Assembly: GCA_944322785.1 (NCBI GenBank)
Contig: CALUPW010000004.1
Span: forward strand, 1-64,000
Origin: Candidatus Gastranaerophilales bacterium
GTDB lineage: Bacteria; Cyanobacteriota; Vampirovibrionia; Gastranaerophilales; Gastranaerophilaceae
Length of the DNA: 64,000 nucleotides
Direction of reading: 5' to 3'
Shown here piece after piece: positions 9,445 to 17,017 of the stretch. The notes beneath the pieces are model-generated. The model made no database searches and had not been told where the DNA came from. It worked only from the letters and a program-made list of their open reading frames with translations. The stretch's first letter is position 1. Every line of letters begins with the position of its first letter. Position numbers and translations under genes: made by a program.

Positions 9445-10128
9445 TTACAATTTTGAGAAATAATCCTTTTCATTAATCGCTTTTATAGTGCATCCAGCAC
9501 CATTCAAACTGTTTGTTGATGTTGCTGAACAATATGTTTCACTGTCATACTGACTGCCCTCGGCCCCCATAGGAAGCAACCGGCCTTTGTTGTCGATTTG
9601 AAACATAAACAAATCCTGTCCCAGCCTGTTGGGATTTTTGAGATATCCGTTCACATCAACCGATATATATAGGTTTCCACTAGAATTTTCAAGAAGTATA
9701 AGACTCCCGTCATTAAGAATAAATTGTCCGTCATCAAAAAATGCTAACGGAATTGTAGTCGTACCGGTAAAATTTTTATATGCATCAGAAACAGAATCAG
9801 AATCATCGTAATTGGCTGGAATACATGCTTTTCCGATATTATCTGCATTTGACTCTGCCCCCCAGTAACAATCTCTTAAAACTTTCATATATTTCATTAA
9901 TGCCGGCTTCAATTCATGTCTACTTACAGATCCGTGGCTAAGCCTTTCTCCGTTTTGCGCCTGATACATATCAAGAGCCTGCTGAATTACCGAATAATTT
10001 TTCTTAAAAGAGGCTTCCAACTCCTTATTTTTCTTACTGTTTATCAGAGAAGGCAAAGTCATTGCAGCAACTATTCCGATTATGCCAAGTGTTATCAAAA
10101 CCTCAGCCATAGTAAAACCATTTTTCAT
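9445..10128 (-). CDS. Prepilin-like protein C
   Basis: 227 residues. The minimal leader MKNG is followed by FTMAEV with Glu5 and the hydrophobic helix. It contains VDVNGYLKNPNRLGQDLFMF, the family loop, and several Cys in the C-terminal third, but no YPW ending. SD GGAG sits upstream of the ATG. It is divergent from a 67-residue HTH gene across 116 bp that carries a perfect palindrome. Confidence 0.88.
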   Translation of the reverse strand: MKNGFTMAEVLITLGIIGIVAAMTLPSLINSKKNKELEASFKKNYSVIQQALDMYQAQNGERLSHGSVSRHELKPALMKYMKVLRDCYWGAESNADNIGKACIPANYDDSDSVSDAYKNFTGTTTIPLAFFDDGQFILNDGSLILLENSSGNLYISVDVNGYLKNPNRLGQDLFMFQIDNKGRLLPMGAEGSQYDSETYCSATSTNSLNGAGCTIKAINEKDYFSKL

Positions 10129-10177
10129 ACACGGTCTCCTTTAGATATTAAACGTTATTACAATATTATTATTTACA

Positions 10178-10196
10178 TGACTAATAATATTAGTCA
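10178..10196. promoter_or_regulatory. Perfect 19-nt palindrome, operator candidate for the prepilin C/HTH pair
   Basis: TGACTAATAATATTAGTCA, perfect apart from its central base, in the centre of the divergent gap. A TATAAT box for the HTH gene follows at 10202-10207, so a protein bound here would block both directions (inference). Confidence 0.6.
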
Positions 10197-10244
10197 ATCA
10201 TATAATAAAATTCCAGAAAAATTCGTAAATGCTAAACTTACGCT

Positions 10245-10448
10245 ATGATTAAAAACAAATTGTCCGAAATGATGGGTATAAGACGAATGAACATGGCAGA
10301 AACCGCCAGAATCGCCGGTTTAAGCCATGTAGCAGTTTTCAAAATCTATCACAACAAAACAAAAACAATAGAACTTGAAACAATAAACAAACTGTGTTAT
10401 GCTCTTGATTGCAGAATTCAGGATATTTTTGAATATATTCCTGACTAG
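10245..10448 (+). CDS. Small XRE/Cro-type HTH protein (paired with prepilin C)
   Basis: 67 residues consisting almost entirely of an HTH_26-like fold (MAETARIAGLSHVAVFKIYHN ... INKLCYALDCRIQDIFEY). No clear SD precedes the ATG. Divergent from prepilin C. It lacks the helical tail of the 101-residue regulators, so it represents a second regulator type attached to the same kind of target. Confidence 0.82.
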   Translation: MIKNKLSEMMGIRRMNMAETARIAGLSHVAVFKIYHNKTKTIELETINKLCYALDCRIQDIFEYIPD

Positions 10449-10460
10449 ATTAGGGACATT

Positions 10461-10790
10461 ATGAAAATTCAAGGCATCCAAAGCTATACATTCAAAGGAA
10501 ATTCAGACAGGCAAAACAGAAGCTGGCTCGACAAAATTCATGAAAATACTAAAAATTCCGCGGATATGACGGATACAATTGTTGTGCCGAGAACTATTTT
10601 TAAAGGTTATCTTGGTATTATGGCAGGCACAACAATACTTACATTAGGCAGTCTGGTATACAATCATCCTAAAATATTTAAAACTGTAACTGCCGCAGGA
10701 CTTTTAACTTCACTTTATGGAACCTGGGCTTTCGTAAGACCGTTTGTCTTAAAAGATGCAAAAGGGGTTGAAAAACAAAGGCTACATTAA
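10461..10790 (+). CDS. Hypothetical protein with two membrane helices
   Basis: 109 residues, no recognised family. It starts MKIQGIQSYTFKGNSD, a short N-terminal pattern (…F-K/T-G…) also seen in neighbouring hypotheticals. Two hydrophobic segments follow (about residues 48-66 and 72-92), suggesting a small inner-membrane protein. It starts 12 nt after the HTH gene on the same strand, so they are probably co-transcribed. The 3' end overlaps the opposing gene by 9 bp. Confidence 0.7.
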   Translation: MKIQGIQSYTFKGNSDRQNRSWLDKIHENTKNSADMTDTIVVPRTIFKGYLGIMAGTTILTLGSLVYNHPKIFKTVTAAGLLTSLYGTWAFVRPFVLKDAKGVEKQRLH

Positions 10791-11414
10791 CGATACAGCA
10801 ATCATGAATTCTTCTTCCTGCAGACAGTAGACTGTATCCATCAGTATCGGAATTAAGTCAGTATCCTCATTAAAAATGCCTTTTACATTAACATCATTTC
10901 CGAAAAGTGTTTTATTTTTTATACGTAAATCTATGTTGTTGCCCTTAAGTTCGTAGCCGACAAATTTGCTGTTCAATTTTATATCAATATCGTTGTCCTT
11001 AAAAGTTCCTTTAATTCTTTTGCCGGCAAAGGTATCGCTTATTTTAAGATTAACAGGTTTGCCGCCTATAGTACCTGAAACAACGGAACCTGTAAGATTG
11101 TCTTTTGTTTCAAGCTTTAACGCTTTATCGCCGACAAAACCGGTAATAGTATCGGCTTTTAAAAATTTTCCCTGATGCTGTATATTAAATTTAACGCCGT
11201 CGATTTCGCCAGCCAGATTTCTGGACATGAAGCCTTCGGAAGCTTTGATTGTAAACTTTTTATCAGCAAAAGTACCTACGCCTTTTTTAATGTTCTTTTT
11301 GCTTAGCTCGACAGAATCTGCCGGAATACTTTGAGATTTATGAGCAATCTGAACAGCCGCTGCTCCTGTAAAATGGCATGGCGTATTCGCAATCTGAGAA
11401 ATATTTAAAGTCAT
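10782..11414 (-). CDS. Hypothetical protein with repeated beta-strand units
   Basis: 210 residues, family not recognised. From about residue 45 to 170 it is built of roughly 20-residue units alternating G-x-[FI]-x-[DG]-x-[KD]-[VI]-x-[LI]-K patterns (for example GKPVNLKISDTFAG, DNDIDIKLNSKFVG). This suggests a beta-solenoid or stacked-hairpin fold. The N-terminus MTLNISQIANTPCHFTG resembles the short F-x-G motif of other local hypotheticals. No signal peptide. It overlaps the 3' end of the preceding gene. Confidence 0.72.
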   Translation of the reverse strand: MTLNISQIANTPCHFTGAAAVQIAHKSQSIPADSVELSKKNIKKGVGTFADKKFTIKASEGFMSRNLAGEIDGVKFNIQHQGKFLKADTITGFVGDKALKLETKDNLTGSVVSGTIGGKPVNLKISDTFAGKRIKGTFKDNDIDIKLNSKFVGYELKGNNIDLRIKNKTLFGNDVNVKGIFNEDTDLIPILMDTVYCLQEEEFMIAVSLM

Positions 11415-11524
11415 ATTTTACCTTTCTATAGCTACACTTATATTTATTGTAAAAACATAGACATAAAAAAATTTGCCAGTAATCCAAATTACTGCGTCAA
11501 TCTGGAAGCCCAAAGGAAAAGCGA

Positions 11525-12901
11525 CTATTGACCGGGAGAAACACATGCCGCAATCGCATCCATAAGACGCTTAACTTTTACGATATCTATATTCCCGATA
11601 TTTTCAGGTACATCATTTGCATATGGAATTATTGCCTTTTTAAACCCTGTGGCAATTGCTTCATTCAACCTTTTTTCGATATTATTCACAGGATGAATTT
11701 CACCTGACAATCCTATTTCGCCTATTATAACAGTCTGCGGATCAACAACCACGTCACGTGCACAAGTCGCAACAGCAATTGCGATTCCTAAATCCGCACT
11801 TGGTTCATCAACCTCAATTCCGCCCATAACGTTCACGTAAACATCTTGTTTTGAAAGGTTAAGCCCGACACGCTTTTCAAGAACTGCGAGAATCTGATGA
11901 AGGCGGCTTAAATCTACACCGTTTGTCACACGTCTCGGCGCTGCGTAAGGCGTTGTACCGACCAGAGCCTGAATTTCAACAAGAAGCGGACGTGTTCCCT
12001 CGTTAGTAACAATAATTGCACTTCCGGGTGCTGCCCCCTGAGAACGCTCATTTAAGAACAATTCATTGGGATTTTTAACTTCCTTTAAACCTTTTGAATG
12101 CATCTCAAAAATTCCGACCTCTGATGTATTTCCGAAACGATTTTTCATAGCTCGAAGCATGCGGTATGATTTGTATTTATCTCCTTCAAAATAAATCACG
12201 GTATCCACCATATGTTCAAGAACTTTTGGTCCTGCAATACTTCCCTCTTTCGTAACATGACCTATTACAACAGTTGTAATATTTTTGCTTTTTGCGATAT
12301 GCATCAAAATATTACAGCACTCTCTTATTTGAGAAACACTGCCTGCAGTGCTTGCTACATTATTTGAATAAATCGCCTGAATACTGTCTATCACGACAAA
12401 ATCAGGCATAATTTCTTCAATTTGGTTTTTTATATTTTCCATATTGGTCTGCGGATAAATATAAAGGCTGTCCGAATTTATTCCGAGGCGGTCTGCTCGG
12501 AGTTTAAGCTGATTTGCGCTTTCTTCAGCCGATACATATAAAACTTTTTTACCGTTTTTACAGAGTTCACCGCAGGTCTGCAGTGTAATTGTAGATTTAC
12601 CTATTCCGGGATCTCCTGCCAGAAGCACCAGCGAACCTTGAACAAAGCCACCTCCGAGAATTCTGTCAAATTCAGAAATATTCGTGCTAATTCGGACTCC
12701 TTCATCAACTTCAATTTCTTTTAAAAGTTTAGGTTTTTCCGTATTTACAAATTCATTTGCCGCAGCATTTGAAGTTTTTCCCGTGAACTGCACTTCTTCA
12801 ACAAGACTGCCCCAGCTTCCGCACTCTGGACATTTTCCCAGATATCCGGCTGTTTCATATCCGCATTCAGAGCATATCCATTTTGATTTAACTTTTGCCA
12901 T
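11525..12901 (-). CDS. radA: DNA repair protein RadA
   Basis: 458 residues. An N-terminal zinc finger CSECGYETAGYLGKCPECG (about 10-28) is followed by a RecA-like ATPase with Walker A GDPGIGKST, the RadA-specific KNRFG motif (about residue 255), and a C-terminal Lon-like domain (GGIEVDEPSADLGIA...). RadA is a branch-migration helicase in recombination repair. Start MAKVKSK is the standard N-terminus. Apparently monocistronic. Confidence 0.97.
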   Translation of the reverse strand: MAKVKSKWICSECGYETAGYLGKCPECGSWGSLVEEVQFTGKTSNAAANEFVNTEKPKLLKEIEVDEGVRISTNISEFDRILGGGFVQGSLVLLAGDPGIGKSTITLQTCGELCKNGKKVLYVSAEESANQLKLRADRLGINSDSLYIYPQTNMENIKNQIEEIMPDFVVIDSIQAIYSNNVASTAGSVSQIRECCNILMHIAKSKNITTVVIGHVTKEGSIAGPKVLEHMVDTVIYFEGDKYKSYRMLRAMKNRFGNTSEVGIFEMHSKGLKEVKNPNELFLNERSQGAAPGSAIIVTNEGTRPLLVEIQALVGTTPYAAPRRVTNGVDLSRLHQILAVLEKRVGLNLSKQDVYVNVMGGIEVDEPSADLGIAIAVATCARDVVVDPQTVIIGEIGLSGEIHPVNNIEKRLNEAIATGFKKAIIPYANDVPENIGNIDIVKVKRLMDAIAACVSPGQ

Positions 12902-12955
12902 ACAACAATTATATAATTTAGCTGCCTTCTAGTCAACAAATACTGTATAATTCAA

Positions 12956-12975
12956 GGCGCCGCATCAGCGGCGCC
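12956..12975. repeat. GGCGCCGC hairpin at the 3' end of the exported-protein gene
   Basis: Arms GGCGCCGC and GCGGCGCC with an ATCA loop, 19 bp past the stop of the minus-strand gene. No T run on that side, so termination is uncertain. Same GC-rich core as the hairpins at 1341 and 56108. Confidence 0.6.
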
Positions 12976-12994
12976 TCATATCACAAATAAATAA

Positions 12995-14113
12995 CTACTT
13001 TTCTGTCTGTTCAATATTCACGTTTTTTTCAGTTTCCTGTTTTGTTTCCTCAACCTGTGGTTTTCCTGTTTTGTTTATCAAATCCAAATCATAAACCCGC
13101 AGCGCAAAGTATGGAAGTTTTTTATCATATTCCTGCAGGAACAGTACAAAGGTATCATCAAAATAGAATTTTCTCGGTGCGGATTCATCTGCAATTTCCA
13201 TTGAACATTTTGCTGCAATAGCGGCTTCGCTTTTTAGTTTTACACCTTCATTGTTCATTTTAAATTCAACAGTCTGAACAGCATCGGATATTTGCATCTG
13301 ATTGGTGCCTTTGATAGTTTTATTTGTCAACTCCGGATAGGTCTGCATTCTGTATAAATTGATATCAGGAATTCTAAGTTCATCCTGTGCTCTAAATTCA
13401 CGCCAGCTCATATATCCTGCTTTTTTAATCATCATATCACTGTATAATTTGTCAAAAGTTTTGTTATCATCTGTTCTGTATAAATAAACAACATCTTTTG
13501 AATTCGTTTTGATTGATACCGCAAAATCATCCTCGGAATCATAAAATAAAACCGTTACCATATCATCCAGTATTTTATCGGAATTTTCGTCAATTCCGAA
13601 GTAGTTGACTTTTCCAAAGAATTTTGAAAATCTTGCGGGCTTAAGTTTGTCAAATGCCGTAATAAATTTGAAATCTTTTTTAAGCATTGCATACACAAGA
13701 TATTTTTCCGGCGCCGGTGTCCAGTCAATAGAACCTAATATATCACTTGTTTCGTTAAATCTTTCCTTTAATTCAGTTTCTATCTGATTTTTAAGTTCCG
13801 GTGAAATTAGTCCGTATGTTTTGTAATATGAATTTTTGCTTAACATATCGGCTTTAAATCTCTGTTTGTTAAGTTCTTTAACCAGCGGATTTTTTTCATC
13901 ACCCTCAAATTTAATCGGATGTTTTACTATGTTATTTTGAAATTCATTCCATACAATCTGAAAAGTTCCGACCCATGCCCGATTTTGCTGCACTGATTGA
14001 GAATTTAGCGCCGGAACCAGCACAAATTCCGTATTCTTTGTCTGCCTGCCAAACGCAAAAGCCGATGTTCCGCATACAGCCAGTATTGCAATTAATGTTA
14101 AAAGTTTCTTCAT
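12995..14113 (-). CDS. Exported protein of unknown function
   Basis: 372 residues from the ATG at 14113, which has SD AAAGGAGAG; an earlier in-frame ATG at 14134 lacks one. A clear signal peptide MKKLLTLIAILAVCGTSAFA is followed by a mature domain with no family I recognise. The C-terminus is Glu/Gln/Lys-rich and low in complexity. It is the last gene of an operon with a BlaI-type regulator and a small helical protein, so it may be the regulated effector (inference). Confidence 0.78.
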   Translation of the reverse strand: MKKLLTLIAILAVCGTSAFAFGRQTKNTEFVLVPALNSQSVQQNRAWVGTFQIVWNEFQNNIVKHPIKFEGDEKNPLVKELNKQRFKADMLSKNSYYKTYGLISPELKNQIETELKERFNETSDILGSIDWTPAPEKYLVYAMLKKDFKFITAFDKLKPARFSKFFGKVNYFGIDENSDKILDDMVTVLFYDSEDDFAVSIKTNSKDVVYLYRTDDNKTFDKLYSDMMIKKAGYMSWREFRAQDELRIPDINLYRMQTYPELTNKTIKGTNQMQISDAVQTVEFKMNNEGVKLKSEAAIAAKCSMEIADESAPRKFYFDDTFVLFLQEYDKKLPYFALRVYDLDLINKTGKPQVEETKQETEKNVNIEQTEK

Positions 14114-14123
14114 TATCTCTCCT

Positions 14124-14492
14124 TTATTCCACATTCAAATACCTTAAAAAACTTTTTATATTACCGTATGCAGTCTTTGCATGCGGAATATTAGCTTCTT
14201 TATAATATTTTTCGTAATTTTTTATAATATTATCAGGCAAATCTTCATTGTTTTCAAGTATTTGCGAAATCATCTCCAAATATTCATCCTGTTCTTCTCG
14301 ATAAGTTAAATCTCTTTTTCGCAAATCCTCATCAGCCTCCAGATGAATAAGAGCATGAAACGCTGCCTGAATGCTTTTGTCTGTTGTATCAGGCGGAAAT
14401 TTAAGCAGAGCTTCACGTACAGGAATAAATCCCAATAACGCTTTTCTGACCAGCTCCGCCGTCAAAAGACGTTCTTCTTTATTTCCAGACAT
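14124..14492 (-). CDS. Small helical hypothetical protein in the BlaI-type operon
   Basis: 122 residues, highly charged and predicted all-helical, with no signal peptide. Start and stop are coupled to the upstream regulator through TAATG at 14492, a sign of translational coupling. Its position between a BlaI-type repressor and an exported protein suggests a cytoplasmic accessory, but no family is recognised. Confidence 0.7.
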   Translation of the reverse strand: MSGNKEERLLTAELVRKALLGFIPVREALLKFPPDTTDKSIQAAFHALIHLEADEDLRKRDLTYREEQDEYLEMISQILENNEDLPDNIIKNYEKYYKEANIPHAKTAYGNIKSFLRYLNVE

Positions 14493-14833
14493 TACACAAG
14501 AATCCCGCTGTGTTCGGTTTCAATAAACTTCATCATCTTTGCGTAATCGTTGTCAAAAAACTGTTCCGCTACCGTATTTAAAGCATCCTGTGCCATTTCA
14601 CGTTTGTTCATTGCGGCTCTGTAAAAGAATTTTTTACCAACCTTGTACCTTACAAGAATACTCTTTAATGTCAATCTGTCCATCACAGTCTTAATTGTTG
14701 TATAAGCTCTTTCAACACCGTTTGCAGCCAGACTGTCCACTACATCCTGTATTGAAATATCTCGTTCTTCACACTCTGCGGTAAGAGTCCAAATTGTATT
14801 AAGAATATCAATTTCTAATTTGCCGCAAGCCAT
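14492..14833 (-). CDS. BlaI/MecI/CopY-family transcriptional regulator
   Basis: 113 residues. Winged-helix pattern KLEIDILNTIWTL ... YTTIKTVMDRLTLKSILVRYKVGKKFFY typical of the penicillinase-repressor family, followed by a dimerisation helix. In the family, the repressor is cleaved by a BlaR1/MecR1 M56 protease or responds to copper; no such partner is in the window. The start at 14833 is chosen for a GAGGA 5-6 nt upstream; an extended N-terminus to 14875 is possible. First gene of a three-gene operon. Confidence 0.85.
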   Translation of the reverse strand: MACGKLEIDILNTIWTLTAECEERDISIQDVVDSLAANGVERAYTTIKTVMDRLTLKSILVRYKVGKKFFYRAAMNKREMAQDALNTVAEQFFDNDYAKMMKFIETEHSGILV

Positions 14834-14912
14834 ATTTTTCCTCACATTTCTAAACATACTACGAATTACTAACATTGTAACATAACATTTTTATTTTTCA
14901 AGCAAAATTTTT

Positions 14913-16067
14913 CTAAATATCTTCAAGAAGATCTTTTTCTTTTTTAAAGTTTGTTTTTTGTTTTCTTTTTTTCAAATTTTTCTTTTTGGTTTTCTCCGAA
15001 ACATTGTTTCTGTATGCGTTGTCAAGTGAAATTTTTGTAACAGCAGCCCCGCTTCGTCTGTCAAAAAAAGTAAGCCAGAAACTCCGGTTTATGTTATCTA
15101 CCGCAAAAGATATCTGCCCGACTTTTTTTTCACCGGGGTTTAAATGCATAAACATCAATTTTGTATCGCCGAATACAGATGGTCTGAATACTTTATTGTA
15201 ATCATTCACTAGTGCCATATCAAGTCCGGAAAAGCCTTTATCCGACATATTGGAAATTAACAGTGTAATTGTTATTGTATTAAGTTCTCCAAACGGATCT
15301 TCTTCATGCTCAATATTACTTATGTTAATATCAAGCCCCGGATAAAAAAGTTCATGCTGCTTTAAAGCTGTGTCTTTATATACAGGAAGCGGCACCGTTG
15401 TATTTATTTTTACTCTGATTTCATCGCCCGGGGCAATCAACACCTCATTACCTTTTCTCATAAGCGCCATTCCCAAACCTATAACACCTCCGACAGCGGC
15501 TCCTCCCGCCAGTGTATAACCTTGAGATGCAATTGCAGCTTCAAGCCCCAGCCAGTTGAGAGCAAGAAAACCACCGACAGCACCACCGGCAACAGTATAG
15601 CCTACATCCTGCGCTATAATTTTTGTTGTTTCAACCGCCGGATGAAGCCGTGTTGTCATTTTACCTTCTATCGGAATTTCACGACCGTCAGGTGTTACAA
15701 GATAATCAAATGCAAGTTCCAGCCAGGCGGAACGCCCCATACTTTTCGGGTCACCTGACTGTGTTATTTTGCCGTGCGCAATAGTTCCTTTAGGAATTAT
15801 AACACCTTTATCACCGTAAACTTCATTGGTGACTTCGGCAAAAAATTCATCGCCCTCCATATTAATACTTCCGTCAAGCACCTGTGAAACAGTCATATTA
15901 ATTATATCTTTTCGTTCAAGGTGTTCGATTTCGCCGGTAAAAAGTTCCTGTGCATCCTGCTTATACTGATCGCTGTACTCGGCATGACCTTCAAAAACAG
16001 GATCCGCAAAAACTGTTGACGTTAACAAAATTGAAGATATTAAAAACGATGAAACTATTTTTTTCAT
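14913..16067 (-). CDS. Exported protein with glycine-rich hydrophobic core and Lys-rich tail
   Basis: 384 residues. A signal peptide (MKKIVSSFLISSILLTSTVFA) comes first. About residues 60-120 form a beta-rich domain with VIIPKGTIAHGKITQ. Two glycine-rich hydrophobic stretches (about 155-205) then lead to APGDEIRVKINTTVPLP, a layout loosely reminiscent of the TrbI/VirB10 C-terminal barrel. A second beta domain follows. The last 30 residues are almost all Lys/Arg/Asn. I cannot assign a function; the VirB10 resemblance is impressionistic. Confidence 0.72.
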   Translation of the reverse strand: MKKIVSSFLISSILLTSTVFADPVFEGHAEYSDQYKQDAQELFTGEIEHLERKDIINMTVSQVLDGSINMEGDEFFAEVTNEVYGDKGVIIPKGTIAHGKITQSGDPKSMGRSAWLELAFDYLVTPDGREIPIEGKMTTRLHPAVETTKIIAQDVGYTVAGGAVGGFLALNWLGLEAAIASQGYTLAGGAAVGGVIGLGMALMRKGNEVLIAPGDEIRVKINTTVPLPVYKDTALKQHELFYPGLDINISNIEHEEDPFGELNTITITLLISNMSDKGFSGLDMALVNDYNKVFRPSVFGDTKLMFMHLNPGEKKVGQISFAVDNINRSFWLTFFDRRSGAAVTKISLDNAYRNNVSEKTKKKNLKKRKQKTNFKKEKDLLEDI

Positions 16068-16162
16068 AACAGAATTATACTACGTTAATTAAACTATAAC
16101 AAATTAGCTGATTTTATGATAATATAAACATACTACGGATAAAAAAGTTTTACGGGGGCTAT

Positions 16163-16468
16163 ATGAAATTTAAACGCTGGTATGATGTTGATGTAACAAT
16201 GAGCAGGGCTGTTGCTTTGTGGGAAGGTGCAGAGGAAAATCTTCAAACAATCTGTGCAGATTATGTAATTGACAAACTTAAGGACATGGATTTTGAAATG
16301 TCTTTGGATGAACAGTACAACTACATTATGAGAAGATGGTATGATAAAAATATTCGTGTTTCACATGCTATGGAGTATTTAAAACATGCGCCTGAGGAAA
16401 TTCAACGTCAGCTTGCGCTTGATATTATTGAGTATATTGAACAGAATTCTGAAGATAAAAATAACTGA
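16163..16468 (+). CDS. Small hypothetical protein
   Basis: 101 residues, predicted helical and rich in acidic and aromatic residues (RRWYDKNIRVSHAMEYLKHAP). No signal peptide and no family recognised. A GGGGG run gives a workable SD before the ATG. Stands alone. Confidence 0.65.
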   Translation: MKFKRWYDVDVTMSRAVALWEGAEENLQTICADYVIDKLKDMDFEMSLDEQYNYIMRRWYDKNIRVSHAMEYLKHAPEEIQRQLALDIIEYIEQNSEDKNN

Positions 16469-16622
16469 ATTATCAAGAAATCACCTGACGCCCTAACGCC
16501 ATAAGGACTAAGGATCTTTTTCCGGAACAAACCCATCACCTATTCAACTTTTCAACCATTCAACCATCTTCACTCTTCTTAACATTTAGCCATGCCTGTC
16601 TGCTTCATATTAAACTTTAAAT

Positions 16623-16970
16623 ATGAGTGACGAAATTAATCGCAAAGTAATAAATATTTTTTCACGGCACAACAAAGAACTTCCGCCAGTATCCTCAAGT
16701 GAAAAGGTCAAATATTATGCCGGATTTAATTATGTAAAACTCAATAAAGACCACAACGGCAACAAATTTAATAAAGAACATTTAATAAAATATTCCAAAG
16801 GCTGCCACTATATAGTCAGAGTAATGCGGGAACTTGACGGGGAAGTAGTTTTGTATAATTATGATGTTCCGAACGATAACCTTTTCAAGTTTTTGAAATC
16901 GTTCGAGGACAACACGCTGGACGGCACAATTATTGAAATAGACAAGTATTTTCCGGATAATCCGGCATAG
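16623..16970 (+). CDS. Small hypothetical protein upstream of the radical SAM gene
   Basis: 115 residues, mixed alpha/beta, no signal peptide. The middle (YSKGCHYIVRVMRELDGEVVLYNYDVPND) looks like a small beta domain. No SD is visible. It precedes the radical SAM gene by 47 bp on the same strand and could share its transcript. Family not recognised. The 154 bp upstream of it hold no feature I can name. Confidence 0.6.
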   Translation: MSDEINRKVINIFSRHNKELPPVSSSEKVKYYAGFNYVKLNKDHNGNKFNKEHLIKYSKGCHYIVRVMRELDGEVVLYNYDVPNDNLFKFLKSFEDNTLDGTIIEIDKYFPDNPA

Positions 16971-17017
16971 AAAGCCTTTCGCACAGACAACGGACGGAAT
17001 AAATAGCGAAATAAATT

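Noticed and set aside
14913-16067. Type IV secretion VirB10 component
   Set aside because: Resemblance is limited to one glycine-rich/GDE segment, and no other secretion genes are nearby.
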